Positions 49,053 to 62,045 of a DNA stretch of 64,000 nt are shown here, in pieces; position 1 is the first letter of the stretch; each line of letters starts with the position of its first letter. The translations under genes and the position numbers were made by a program. The notes beneath the pieces were generated by a model that saw only the letters and a list, made by a program, of their open reading frames with translations, was not told the DNA's origin and made no database searches. Source of the stretch: Panulirus ornatus. Taxonomy: Eukaryota; Arthropoda; Malacostraca; Decapoda; Palinuridae. Location: NCBI RefSeq assembly GCF_036320965.1, contig NC_092238.1:25991903-26055902 (forward strand), in the 5' to 3' direction.

Positions 49053-50239
49053 AGAAGACTGGAGGTAATGATCTTTAAACACTGGGAGTCATACAGACGG
49101 GATTGCCACTTATGGAACCATGAAACAGACGCGTGAAAACCACGAACTCCAGGATCGGCTCTTCCTTATCAGTGAGAGGATGATGTACATAGTTGAGTAG
49201 TGTCATATGTATTGCATGATTTAGATTGCTGGTTGGTATGGAAACACAACAGATAGAGTAAGAGACAATCTGATTATGAGGTGTGGCAAAACGGGGCAGA
49301 TGTGGCTCACATAGATTGCCGCTGGAGTTGTATAACGCCGCTGGAAGGAGCCTGAAGTGATGTGATCTTCGTCAGATCCAGAAGTACTGAATGAATGGGA
49401 TTGCTCACACGGGTATGAGCTTAGGCTATACTTTATGATTATCACCCTGGGAATATCGATCCTGTGACACATTCTGAAAATGCGTAGGAATACTCCATTT
49501 GAGCGTTGAAGATCAGCCGTGGCCGAGAAACCTTAGGCCAGCTCAGACCGATTCATACCCAGGGAGAGACACAAGGGTTATAACGCTAGGTCTTCGATGT
49601 ATCAACACAGATACGAGCGGAATACCTTCCAGTGTTGGACATCGCTTGATTTATAAGTATTCCACAGGATCCCAGAGTGAAGACTGTGACAGAACCTCCT
49701 CATCCCTCACAGTGGAATCCGGAAACTACTGGTTCGAAACATCAGGCTTGTCCATGGTGAATGTGTGACCTCAGTTTAATAATATGAAATTCATTTTTGT
49801 CACATCTGGTTCTAGACTAGACAGCGTGTTGTCTTGACTCCTGCTTATCTCGTACATCGACTATGATTTCTTTCATTGAGGGCTCTGACACCTTCATGTA
49901 GGTAGATGGTATTGATGAATTCCAGCAAACGCCCAAGGATCAACAGCGAACAATCAGTAGATGGAATTCGACCTTGTGGTAATAGGATTCTACATCAACT
50001 AGCGCCGGAAGAACATCGTTATGGAGTTGATAGAAATGCCTTGCCTCATGTCGACGTCGAGGTTCACTGTTCCGACGTCTAGTATGAACGTATGCATCCT
50101 CTGTCTAACCCTAAGTGGTAAGACCAGCTGCAAGGTTCCGTGTACCTTCATTCTTCTACGGATTCTCGTCCGTAGATCAAAGTACGTGGACGTCACCAAG
50201 GCTGAGGAGATGACTGATCAGGGAAATGTAAATGACAGT
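49051..50239. other. Unannotated sequence
   Basis: No gene recognised. 49990-50200 may belong to the RT remnant that follows, but I see no motif in it. Confidence 0.4.
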
Positions 50240-50480
50240 CCGCAGACTGATCTTTGGAAATCACTCTCACGGAGAGAGTAAGAAATGACGTCGTCTGCGA
50301 ACGCCTTGACCTGGAAGCTAATTCTGGAAACACTGAGGAGGCCCAGATGAAATGGTCTGGTGAAGATTATTGCCGGGGAAAGGGGCCCAATCATCTTCCA
50401 TGATTGGCATCCTTGAGGCAGAAGTCTCCCAGAGAGGCCGAGGAAGGCGATGAGCTCGGGATACAGCAGCTGCTGGCTTG
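50240..50480 (-). pseudogene. Possible RT remnant with AFADDV motif
   Basis: A minus-strand open frame contains QGC (codons ending near 50407), PLSPAIIF near 50380 and VKAFADDV near 50300, followed by LRESDFQRS. In non-LTR reverse transcriptases the order is G-RQGCPLSP, then AFADDV about 20-30 residues later, so the arrangement fits with a small insertion after QGC. No first Asp block or block D was found, and the match is short. It could be chance. Confidence 0.35.
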
Positions 50481-50865
50481 GGAGGGATCGACGATCCTCA
50501 CTGAATATACTTAGGGGAAAAAAAAGAAAAAAGAAGATCAGCTCCCTAATGAGCGGAGGAGCTCTTGGTGGAGCTTCGTTAACCAAACAAAACCAAAAAA
50601 TTGAAGGCATCCCGCAGCGCTCGCCATGGAGGCAAGGGGATCATGATGAGTGTGGTGAAATGTGGTGGTAATGATGATGATGATGATGATGGAGTATGAC
50701 TGCGGGTTCTGATGATGCTGGGGTGGTGGTGATAATGCTTGGTTTTGTGTCGATGTTGACGGTGGCGGTGCTGCTCTGGTGTGGTGTTGATGATAGTGAT
50801 GATGTTGATAGTGATGATGGTGACTCTGGCATAGTGCGGGTGTTTGCTGATGATCCTGAATTATT

Positions 50866-51375
50866 ATGGTAGAGATGGTGATAGATTGTGGTAGAGATAG
50901 TGATAGATTGAGGTAGAGATAGTGATAGATTGTGGTAGAGATAGTGATAGATTGTGGTAGAGATAGTGATAGATTGTGGTAGAGATAGTGATAGATTGTG
51001 GTAGAGATGGTGATAGATTGTGGTAGAGATGGTGATAGATTGTGGTAGAGATGGTGATAGATTGTGGTAGAGATGGTGATAGATTGTGGTAGAGATGGTG
51101 ATAGATTGTGGTAGAGATAGTGATAGATTGTGGTAGAGATGGTGATAGATTGTGGTAGAGATGGTGATAGATTGTGGTAGAGATAGTGATAGATTGTGGT
51201 AGAGATGGTGATAGATTGTGGTAGAGATAGTGATAGATTGTGGTAGAGATAGTGATAGATTGTGGTAGAGATAGTGATAGATTGTGGTGGAGATAGTGAT
51301 AGATTGTGGTAGAGATAGTGATAGATTGTGGTAGAGATGGTGATAGATTGTGGTAGAGATGGTGATAGATTGTTA
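50866..51375. repeat. 22-bp minisatellite, ~23 copies
   Basis: The unit is close to agattgtggtagagatagtg plus at. The main variant is agatagtg versus agatggtg and the two forms occur in runs. The array is near uniform, so it is young or homogenised. Confidence 0.97.
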
Positions 51376-52108
51376 TGTCGATTCTTTATTGTGGTGATCT
51401 GGATGATGGTAGTAGACTAGGATGACGATCCTGACTTCAGGATGTAGTGATGGGGATGGTAATGAAAACTGATGATCATGATGGAAAGGAAAGGGGATGT
51501 GGGGGCCTGTAATGGTGAAGGTGATGATAATAGATGATGAGAATACAAATGAACTTTACTTAATGACGATATTGAAAATGGTTGGTGACACTGTGGGTGG
51601 CTCTGGGCACCACAGGAGAGACCCATGGCGGCTGTAGCAAGGCCCAAGCTGTGTATGGTGTTGCCATAGCAACCTTCCGAACCCCCTCTCCCTGGTTCGT
51701 GTAGGAGGATCTACCACAACAAAGGAAGGACGTCAGCCAGACTAGGGAGATGGTCTGCGTTGAGAGCCTGGACTGGACGTCAGGATGGTGGTCGATAGAT
51801 CAAACATCTATCAAAAGAATCTCGTAGGTTTTACCTCTTTTGATTCCTTTGTATAAGGATTAAAGAAATTAATCCTGTTCGATATTTCTCCTTTATCTCC
51901 GATGTTATCATACTTTTCCATTTCAAGTATGTACGTATCTCAATCCTTGCCACATTCATTCATAACCCCTCTCCCAGTGGTCTGTTGCTGTCTGAATTCC
52001 ATTTTATTCCTGTGTATGTAGTATGGGGAAAGATTTTACTAACATGACAGTGTAACAGATGAGTTTATGAATGGAAGACACGTTCTCATTGCATACCATA
52101 CGTCGAGT

Positions 52109-52110
<2 letters not shown>
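51376..52110. other. Unannotated sequence
   Basis: Nothing recognised. Confidence 0.45.

Positions 52111-52184
<74 letters not shown>
52111..52184. repeat. (GA)n microsatellite
   Basis: About 37 GA units. Confidence 0.97.
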
Positions 52185-52187
<3 letters not shown>

Positions 52188-52239
52188 CTAATCTAGAGAA
52201 AAAATAGTTTGATACATATGCATATTATATTGTCTCTCT

Positions 52240-52680
52240 TGAACAAGCTTATTCACTGTTGATTGAAATCATAACAGTATTTGTCTAGTGGTGATTTAAA
52301 AGTATTGATAGTCATTGCCTTAACAATCAGTTGTACTTTATTCTAGTGTTTATTAAGAGAGAAAAGACTTTCGTATTACATCTTCCCTTTAAGTTTATGC
52401 CAATACTTCTGGTCTTTGTATTTCTGTCTTGATCTGACACACAAAAATTATGTTACGTTGACGTTGCATAGAATTTTTAATATTTGGACAACTTTTAACA
52501 CTTGCTCTCGTAGTCTGTCTGTCTGTCTCTGATTTTCTTTTTCTTTTAGATAAAATGACTTAATATCTCAGTCTTTTTTTTCTATCATGTTTATTACTGT
52601 ACGGTGTTGCTCGTCTTTGTATTTGTTCTTGTTTTTCCAAGATTCTGATGTTATTCAGTAATTGGACTGAATTGTGATTC
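52240..52680 (-). pseudogene. CR1/Jockey-type RT C-terminal remnant 2
   Basis: Near 52245-52330 on the minus strand, the frame reads NKVQLIVKAMTINTFKSPLD then KYCYDF, which parallels the N-LP...V-A...F---LDKY tail of remnant 1. Upstream pieces are badly decayed. The region is AT-rich with many stops. Confidence 0.45.
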
Positions 52681-52744
52681 TTGTTCTTTGAATGCAAGAG
52701 AAAGGAAGAGGATAGAAGTGTTAGCAATGAAATAACTGTGGTGT

Positions 52745-53085
52745 GAGATATATTGATGTGATGGTTCGGAGATACGTGGAGAAGATGGAGAAAGAGAAAG
52801 ACTAAGAGGATTTACGTGTCAGAAGTGGAGGGAGAGAGGGGAAGGGGAGACCGAGATGGGGATTTAAAGAGGCTTTTGGGTATCGGAGCCTGAACATTCA
52901 GGAGGGTGAGAGGCATGCGTGGGATGGATATAATCGACTCGACGTGGTATGTGGGGAGCGGCGTGCTGTTAATGGGCTGAACCATGGTAGATCAACTGGC
53001 GAATATAAACCATGGAGCAGTCTGTGGTGGTTTGGCTGTGATTGGTAGAGTTTAATCTCAGTACATTGTACATGCGACCCAGACA
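52745..53085 (+). pseudogene. Old LINE-A 3' end
   Basis: Diverged copy: gatggttcggagatacgtgg corresponds to LINE-A WFGHMERM, then caagaggatttacgtgtc-like sequence (YVSEVEG), then gagcctgaacattcaggagg (LNMQEGER) and a degenerate UTR with ccatggtagatc and tctcagtacattgtacatgc. The last phrase matches the long-UTR subtype at 58 kb and 61 kb. It has many substitutions, so it is an old insertion. Confidence 0.72.
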
Positions 53086-54998
53086 GTTGGTAATTGCTAA
53101 CTAGTTCCTGATGCTACACCGTTAAGGCAGGAAAACCAATCAGGCAAAAAAACGCCTGAAGCCTTGGTGTCATCCATACAGGACCTGGAACTGAAAGTCT
53201 TCAACCATCCTGTCTTGTTCCTCTCATCTCCCGTGGATGACGTCCTGGAACTTAGGAATATGTTTTCAGAATCCTAACGTGATCGGCCTATTTGTCCGAG
53301 CTTAAGAGCATCACGAGAGGGGATTCAAAGGACTACATAGTCGTTTCGGATTTCATGGTCTCCCGTTCCCCTTCAAGTTAACACCCATAGTCAAAGCCTT
53401 CGATACGCATAACTCTTAAATGGCAGGTTTTGATAACTTTTCGTCCGTCGGTGAATCTGAAATTTCTGAATTCCTCCGTCGATCGACGAAGGAGAAGAGT
53501 CGTGGTCTTGTCGCCTCTTGTCTTTGAGAATTGCTCAGGCCATCAAGCGCTGATGCCTCAACCTGCCTGGGGCGCATTCGCCACTCGCCCACGTAAGGAC
53601 AGACGCCACCTGATCGTGGATTACTCTTGAGGTTCAGTAATGTGTAACAAGTGTCCCAGGTATCAGTAATATTTGATGCGTGACCCGTTTGTTAGTTTTG
53701 TGCTTTGCGTATATCATGTTTGTGGGTTTATTCGCTGCTCTTGTTCTTATATCCGCTGAGGGACGGTGCCACGGATCTTGCCACAGGGTCACCAGCAGGT
53801 TTATGGGACAACGAAGTGGCCGAGTGTATCCCAGCAGACACTCGGCCGCGTCGGGCCAGACAGCGAACACTCTTGCCTCCTGGAAGTCACGGGCCAGATG
53901 TAATTTCAGTTCTATTTATGGCAATGGCAGAAACGGGGACCTGGTTGGTCGACCAGAGAGGAGGAGGAGATTGCGACTCGGTGGAGGATCGGAGATGGAG
54001 GGAGGAAGGATTAAGGGGTTTAGGTAGAGCCCCGAGGCAGACCGGCTGAATTTCTTACATGGTAAAACCAATACTGGAGTCTCTAGGCCCATCGCCGAAC
54101 CGGGAGGCTTGATGCTACGGACGAGGCTCTGATTGAACTGCCGGTAATCCCCTTCAACTGGGAATAACTCGTGTACTTATTCGTATGACGTCAGAATTAT
54201 ATGACTGACGAAATGGAATAAAAGAACCTTTGAAATACCAATATCATGATCCCGAAGTTGGCTTATTATATCCTAAGAATGAACTGAGGTTGTTAGAAAG
54301 GTTGTAACGAGATGGAGGGTACGAGAGAAATGAACGCTGGTAGGTAATAAGAGAGATACACGTGGCAGGTGGAGGTGTGACACGTGCTGGCAGAGCGGAG
54401 GAGTGATACATTGCTGGTTGGCTGCACGGGAGGTATATGTCAGCAGTGTGGAGGCAAGATACATACATACATTTAGTTAGGGTGTAGGAATGATGCGTGT
54501 CAACAAGGGTCTACTGATTAGGTATATGATCGTATGTGCTGAACAGCTGCTGTGTATTGACCAAGTTCGACCTGGTCAGTGTCTATGATATACCAAGTGA
54601 TACGTGATGACCACTTCTGTTCTGGGCGTCATCTTGCGTCGACACTTGTGCCATTATCACTTGACTCAACAGGAAGTGATAAACTTTTCCCACAGGATTT
54701 CCTGTTTTCTTTTTAGCCACGAACTAGTAAGATGATACGACCATGAATGGGGTTATTGTCTTATCATAACAAGCATCATCCTCCCGGAAATTGTGGTCTG
54801 AAATTCCGCTTGTAAGGTGAGGAGCCAGCTACCCAAAGACCACATCCACCGGGCCTTCCCTTGGCGACGTCATGGCAGTTAAGGCTACCACAGTCGCCTG
54901 CGTTGGGCAGAGAAGGAATTCTCTCCTTGGAGAACATAACGCCAGTAGTGAGAACAAAACAACGGAGTATAGAACAGCTCTTGACAGTTTGCAGCAAC
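53086..54998. other. Unannotated sequence
   Basis: Two overlapping plus-strand open frames of about 115 codons lie at 53680-54049 without recognised motifs. No gene can be supported. Confidence 0.4.
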
Positions 54999-55041
<43 letters not shown>

Positions 55042-55049
55042 TGTGTGTA
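54999..55049. repeat. (GT)n microsatellite
   Basis: About 25 GT units with one GGT interruption. Confidence 0.95.
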
Positions 55050-56845
55050 GAAACATACCAGCATCGCAGTTGGTAATACTTTAGAATTTTACATATTATT
55101 TTTTTTCCTGCCTATCGTCATCTTCATTACCATGGAAACTGTTGACTCCTTTTAGAGAGAGTGGAACTAACTAGAGTTTAAGAAAACGTAGTGTGAGATT
55201 TCATGTTCAGTATTCATTTTTTTTCTTTATCTCTCACATGATGATCTACTTTCCCTCACCCTCTGTGGGTAATTCATGTGAGTAGTGCAGCAATGACAGT
55301 CTCTCGCCTCTTAAGTTGTCTGGAATTGTATACAGTTTCTGGGTCATGGACCATAACCTCCAGCGGTAATTTACCTCTTCATATACGACAGACACAATAC
55401 ATACTTCTACTGTATTTGCGTCATGGCTGTGAGAGTTATTCTCTCCTCATCCTCTTTAGTAAGTATAAACTCACTGGAAAACGGTACTGTAAATCTGTTT
55501 TTCTTTCAGAATTGCAGTTCTCTTTTACTCTGATACTAATTTCATGACGTCAGATTTCCCATCTGTCTAGTTCTGCCTTTCCGTCACTCAGGGAGAATAA
55601 GTTTCAGGCTGTGTTGAGCAACTGGCTGACCTATACAGTGGCATGAATCATTCAGTTCACGGGTGAGTCAACCAGGAAGTGCATAACCAAAGTTAACTTA
55701 TCGTAAGGACGGCCTTCGTCAAAGGTCGACCAAGTGATCGCTGGGCACGTCACGTGTTTATTTTGGAACTTCGTTGCTACAGTGTGCGGCCAAGGGATCG
55801 AGGTGGTGTTGCTACAGTGTGGGGCCAGAGGGTCGAGGTGGTGCTCAGCGTAGCATCACCAGTTATTCATTGGGACATTGTGCACTGTTGATAACTGGGA
55901 TCTAGTTGGAGTCACTCACTCGGCCGCTTCGATCAAGACAGTGAACACGCTTGGCTGCAAAATTGTAAGAATTTGGACGAGCGCTCTTTGTTGGTTTTCC
56001 ACGTAGCCTCACTAGATGGCTCTTGGGATATCAAGGTTTTGATGACTCTGACGTAACGTCGTTAGGCAGCGTCGAACAAGATATTACGCGCTCGTGGATC
56101 CTTGTGTCTGGAAAGATTTGGCCGGGTTTTCATGGTGGGTAGCGCCACGAACGGGATCAAGAGACGACAGAATTGAGAAGGTGGGTTCTCTCTCGACTCA
56201 GCTGCGACGACCGGGATAAAGAACAACCTATTGTTGCTGGAAATCTCAAAGAGACAAATGTATTCCAGTTCCTGTGATGGTGATGGGAAGGTCAGGACCT
56301 GGTTAGGAGAGTCGGGTGGAGAGGAGGAGGAGGAGATCTGGACGACGATGAGCGAGTGGAAGGATGAGTTTCTCCTGCAGACTGCTCATGATCACAGAAT
56401 TTGGTAGACGATGTGTGGTATTTTCAACTGCAGTTGCATGTTCGATTGAACGAAGGCAAATGCCAGAGTCCTCTTTGAAATGTTCATCATGATCACTAAC
56501 ATCTGTTTACAAGTTATGGTCAATAAGATTCTTAATGCAGAAAATGCACATGAGGAGACTTATGATTCAATAGTAAATGAGGCGACATGAACTTTAGAAC
56601 AGAGATCAGAATTATGTGAAGATGGTTACCAACCGTAGACAAATGATACCAATATATGTTTAATAATCAAGAGAGGAAATCCTTTTCGGAGTAGTTTCTA
56701 CCTACTATTAGCTTTCATGAACTAGGATTAGACTCGGGGTGGACGCCATAACAAATTTCCAAAGTGATTCTCTAGTTATTGAGCTGCAGATGTAGTGGAC
56801 ATGGAAGGGACATCATACTCAAGAAGCACACTATTTTGATCTGGA
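55050..56845. other. Unannotated sequence
   Basis: A ~35 bp tandem duplication with ttgctacagtgtg lies at 55771-55840. Nothing else recognised. Confidence 0.45.
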
Positions 56846-56968
56846 TGATGATGATGATGATGAGTGGCATCGGATGATGATGATGAGTGGCATCGGATGA
56901 TGATGATGATGAGTGGCATCGGATGATGATGATGAGTGGCATCGGATGATGATGATGAGTGGCATCGA
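56846..56968. repeat. ~23-bp minisatellite with embedded (GAT)n, 5 copies
   Basis: The unit is gatgatgatgagtggcatcg, with the number of GAT units varying from copy to copy. Confidence 0.94.
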
Positions 56969-57963
<995 letters not shown>

Positions 57964-57965
57964 AT

Positions 57966-58116
57966 ATCATAAAGGGGTCGACTTGTTGTCAGTGGACTGA
58001 ACCAGGGCATGTGAAACGTCCAGGGTAATGTCTGTGGGGCCTGGTTGTGGATAGAGCTGTGGTTTCGGTACATTACACATGACAGCTAGAGAATGGATAA
58101 GAGCGAATGCGGCCTT

Positions 58117-58119
<3 letters not shown>
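57966..58119 (+). mobile_element. LINE-A long-UTR 3' fragment, both ends at (AT)n
   Basis: Contains gttgtcagtggactgaacca, gggcatgtgaaacgtc, ggtttcggtacattacacat and gacagctagagaatgg. The first half matches the 3' UTR start of the intact LINE-A copies and the last part matches the start of the 5931-6316 fragment, so it links the two as one long-UTR subtype. (AT)n lies on both sides, at 57880-57958 and 58120-58200. Confidence 0.78.

Positions 58120-58200
<81 letters not shown>
58120..58200. repeat. (AT)n microsatellite
   Basis: About 39 AT units. Confidence 0.97.
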
Positions 58201-58778
58201 ATATGTACATATGTATGTATATACTGCAGTAGTTCACAGTGGTGTTTCATTAACAGAGTCGTAATTACATTGGTGATGAGAGATGTAATGATATCACGAC
58301 CTGTGCACAGTTCATTATGAATGCTGTCAAGACTTAAGACAGTTAAATCCTTTTACCTTCAGGGTTTGAAATACTCCATTTATAGACTAGTCGTCAGAGG
58401 AAGTTTGTTATCTTAATACTGCTCAGACTAGGAAGCTGTGAACGAACCCATAAGAAAAACCTCTAAAAAGATATGTTATTCCGACGGATTAACCTTTTTT
58501 TTCATTTTTTGTGTGTATCTTTTTTATGTATGTGTTCTCAGGCTACCGGTAAATAAAGAATCAGAGAAGATTACCTGTCATCACAAGAGGATTAATTTAT
58601 CCGTTTTTCTTCGTCTGATTAATCGATGTACAGCGAGCTTAGGCCTACCATTGTTTTTTTTTGTGTTGATGTCGGATAATCACGGCTCGCCCTGCACCCG
58701 CGGGGATATTACGTGGCCAGGCTCGCGTGAGGGTGTGGTGATTACCACCTGATTACAATGTTTCTGATTACTGGTTTG

Positions 58779-58781
<3 letters not shown>
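58201..58781. other. Unannotated sequence
   Basis: Nothing recognised. Confidence 0.45.

Positions 58782-58829
<48 letters not shown>
58782..58829. repeat. (GA)n microsatellite
   Basis: About 24 GA units. Confidence 0.97.
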
Positions 58830-58831
<2 letters not shown>

Positions 58832-59060
58832 GTATCAGAGGACAGAGATCTCTTCAACCCTTTAAGGAGAATATCGTGCAGTTCATGACTGAATGAATGT
58901 TGGATTATCACTGATTCGCAGACTAACGTCCCTAGAAGCATTGCTTTGGAAACTTCATCAGTTGCTGTGCCATCCATAAATGCTTCGAGGGATTCGAACC
59001 CTCATTTTCACACTGGGCGTCCCCAGCCTCGGCCATACCTGCATGGTTAGGGTTGGGGAC
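58830..59060 (-). mobile_element. tRNA-like SINE candidate (SINE-E)
   Basis: On the minus strand, tatggccgaggctgg (an A-box-like TGGCCGAGG) is followed about 35 bases later by GAGGGTTCGAATCCCTC, a perfect 5-bp T-stem with an exact B-box (58989-59005). The acceptor ends pair poorly and no normal anticodon arm is seen, so it is not a working tRNA gene. About 150 bp of unrelated body follows and runs up to the (GA)n array at 58829. This is the layout of a tRNA-derived SINE; a decayed tRNA pseudogene is the alternative. Confidence 0.5.
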
Positions 59061-59171
59061 CCCTGTTCTGGAATATTCATTTGTATATAAAGTTCGTATC
59101 CATATGCGCTAGACCAACCCAGAGAGCGGAGACATGATTTTAGATATATAGGTAGAAAAACTAACGAACAG

Positions 59172-59173
<2 letters not shown>

Positions 59174-59243
<70 letters not shown>
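59174..59243. repeat. (GA)n microsatellite
   Basis: About 35 GA units. A short GATA run follows at 59252-59275. Confidence 0.97.
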
Positions 59244-59244
<1 letters not shown>

Positions 59245-59407
59245 ATGAGGTATAGATAGATATAGATAGATAGATGACTAGGTAGAGAGATAGATCAGTT
59301 GTGAGCCTTTTGGTGAAGCTGTATGAAAGAGACTACGTCGGCTGTGCTCACCAGTTGGCTTCTGTGGTAAGAATTATCTTCGAAGATGCGTCATACATCC
59401 AAGGTGA

Positions 59408-59983
59408 TCATGACGGATAGAAAAAAAATATTTTGAGGGAAGATGAGGCAGCGAATTCTGACACAGACCTCTGAAAGCTTCTGATAATCAAGACTGTTAT
59501 CGCATGAAATAAGCAATATAGATGACAAAAATCTGGAGGGAGGGTGGAGAGAGATGAGTGTGGGAAGCAATGAGTGTGAAGTGCTGGGAGAGGGGATATG
59601 TACACCAGAAAATTGGATGAGTACACTAGGTAGGAGTAAACGTGCCGTCCACGAAGAACAATATACACATTATTGCAATAAATACGCGAGAGAGGAGAGA
59701 GTTTGGCTTGAACTTTAAATCGTCCGGTTGTGGGCAGAGAAGAGGTTCTTGAAGAATGATACGTGTTTCTGTACGTGTCTTGGATAAAAGCAGGTGTGAA
59801 AACCTTATGAATTTTGATGTTCATCTGTCTCTGTACTCTACTGGAAGAGAGCAGAGCTGAAAATGTCGTAATAATGAAAGTAAATTTTGCGCCAATAGCG
59901 TTCAACTGACACATTGGTAATCTATATGCCAGTATGTATTTGTTTTCCCTTTTTATTGGCTGGCTGTTAATTGTTCTTTCCAC
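59408..59983 (-). CDS. Unrecognised open frame, 191 codons
   Basis: The longest open frame in the window not built from tandem repeats or a recognised transposon. It has no domain, signal peptide or motif I recognise, its composition is rich in Ser, Leu and aromatic residues as expected of random AT-rich sequence, and no related frame or splice context is evident. Most likely it is a chance open frame; listed only for completeness. Confidence 0.1.
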   Translation of the reverse strand: MERTINSQPIKRENKYILAYRLPMCQLNAIGAKFTFIITTFSALLSSSRVQRQMNIKIHKVFTPAFIQDTYRNTYHSSRTSSLPTTGRFKVQAKLSPLSRIYCNNVYIVLRGRHVYSYLVYSSNFLVYISPLPALHTHCFPHSSLSTLPPDFCHLYCLFHAITVLIIRSFQRSVSEFAASSSLKIFFFYPS

Positions 59984-60532
59984 AGGGAATATATAGATTG
60001 ATATAAGCCATGTCTGTTTGTGTGTTTATGTGGCCTGTGTGTCTATGTTTGTCGCAATTTGTTTATTATGGCATGAATGACTGTAACTTTTATCTCGATT
60101 CTTTCAGATGCCTTCATAGGCGATCTAAATGTTCTTTATGACCTGAGGAATCATATTGTTGGTTATATGGTCACATAGACTGAGAATGAATGACTCCTAG
60201 ATCAGTGGAGCAGTCTCAGGTCCCTCTCTGCCATTCCACTGTTGAGGGATGCACCAAGGAGTTGTGACCTGTGGAACATATGGTGATGTGGCAGACCTGC
60301 CGCTGTATCGGGGAGGTGTGGTGTGGGAGCGCGGGCGTTGGTGAGACAGACCTATGCGTTGCATAGGTCCTCCACTCTGATGATGTATAGGATACTGGCG
60401 ATGGAAAGGCCTCCTCCAGCCGAGACTAGATGTTTTATGAGTAAAGACCAAACGACTTTCAGTGGCGGTCGATATATAGCCTTTTTGTAACATATTTACT
60501 CGTCAAATCTTAATGGAGACATGATCCGTGCG

Positions 60533-60533
<1 letters not shown>
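59984..60533. other. Unannotated sequence
   Basis: Nothing recognised. Confidence 0.45.

Positions 60534-60607
<74 letters not shown>
60534..60607. repeat. (AT)n microsatellite
   Basis: About 36 AT units. Confidence 0.97.
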
Positions 60608-60608
<1 letters not shown>

Positions 60609-61077
60609 CATTACGATCTGAGTTTCATGAGGAATCTGTTGCTCTAAACCATTGCTTACATGAACGTGTAAACTGCGGACCATTTTCTCTGTAGTTGTAC
60701 GAGGAAGCGCTGCTGCCCTGGTGTATGTATATCTTTTACATCCAGTGATGTTATCTTGTTGTGGTCTGATGTATTGTGGCTTTACAGGTCACCTGGAGAG
60801 ACCCACACAACGCATCCGTACCCTCCCTGTCAGACTCGCTCTGACAGCATCGGTTCCCATGGGCTAAAAGAGCGAACGTGTAAGGCTTTCATACATTATA
60901 AGAACAGGCCACTGTGCCCCACAGTAGGTAGGTGCCAGGATGTCAAAGCCATAGTTAAGGGGAATGCAAGGTTTCCGATACAAGTCGGACTGTGTTTTGT
61001 CTAAAGATGACATACCTCCGAATTGTTGTCAGGTTAGTTGTTTATATCAAGCTACTTTTTCTTATATTATGTCGTAC
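60608..61077. other. Unannotated sequence
   Basis: Nothing recognised. Confidence 0.45.
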
Positions 61078-61275
61078 TGACTGTCGTAGAAGGCGACTAG
61101 AAGGGACAGGGAGAAGAAGGCTGGAAATCTCAACCTCCAGCATTGTCTTATTCCAAAAGAAGGAACAGGGGATGGTGCCAAGTGAGTATAGTTTCTTTAA
61201 GGTCGAGTTATCTGTTAACTAACGCTACCTTGCTAACGCGGGAACCCATGAACACCCATGAAAGAAAGAAAAAAC
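61078..61275 (+). mobile_element. SINE-B copy 5, old and diverged
   Basis: Contains gtcgtagaaggcgactagaa, ggctggaaatctc, ccaaaagaaggaacag and aacgctaccttgctaacgcg, in SINE-B order. It lacks the first ~45 bases and has many substitutions. Unlike the younger copies it is not flanked by (AT)n. Confidence 0.75.
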
Positions 61276-61329
61276 GTGTAGTTTAGTATATTCACATAGA
61301 CACGCAACTCTTTTTAGGGAATACGTTAG

Positions 61330-61470
61330 ATTTCATGGCTTAGGGAACTTTGGTTTCGGTGCATTGCACATGACAGCTGGAGAATGGATGTGAGCGAGTG
61401 CATCCTTCCTTCTTTTCGTGGCGCTACCTCCCTGATGCAGGAAGCGGCGGACAAGTGTGAAAGAAAAAGA
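61330..61470 (+). mobile_element. LINE-A long-UTR tail fragment, diverged
   Basis: Contains ggtttcggtgcattgcacat, gacagctggagaatgg and gtggcgctacctccctga. It matches the end of the 57966-58119 fragment and continues into a decayed ctacctcgc-type motif, ending in gaaagaaaaag. Confidence 0.65.
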
Positions 61471-61689
61471 TAGATGAACCAAAAGGAGTTTAAGTTAAAA
61501 CAGTTACTCCAGGATATTTTGTATTTGGTTTAGTGATTTGTGCAAATCAAACGTAAGTTTTGCTGCAACAATAATCTCGACCTTTAGATTTTAGAAAAAC
61601 TGAAGCTCAGTTTTTTTTTCTGATATATAAGACCATATGAGGCAGGTCCATTTTCATAATGGCGAACTGATATTAGTGATTCTTTATCA
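61471..61689. other. Unannotated sequence
   Basis: Nothing recognised. Confidence 0.45.
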
Positions 61690-62045
61690 CTCTATTTTGT
61701 GAGGCGCCTCGTACCTCAAGACTTCAACGGTAAACTTTAATTTTATGCTTTGGTGTTAAAGCTCATGTATTAGTGCCTGGAACGTAAAGCTCATATTTAA
61801 GTGCTTCCAACGTAAGTTTTTATTTCTTAGCGCCTCAGATGTAAAGCTCCAATACCAGTGCTTCGAATATAATGCTCTTATCTCATTGCATCGAAAGTAG
61901 AAGCACATTTTCCCTGCTTCGAAAATGAGAGATTTATTTCACTGTTTTGAATGCAGAAGCTCCTATTCTTGTGCTTTAAACGCTGAACCCTTATTTCAAA
62001 GCTCCGAAAAAAAAAATGTTATTTTAGAGCCTCGAAAATTGTCTC
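61690..62045. repeat. Decayed ~37-bp tandem repeat, ~9 copies
   Basis: Copies follow a pattern close to tgcttcgaacgtaaagctc and ttatttta, spaced 33-40 bp, with many substitutions and small indels. It is an old array, unlike the crisp minisatellites elsewhere. Confidence 0.7.

Noticed and set aside
53680..54049. Two overlapping plus-strand frames of about 115 codons
   Set aside because: They overlap in different frames and neither shows a motif.
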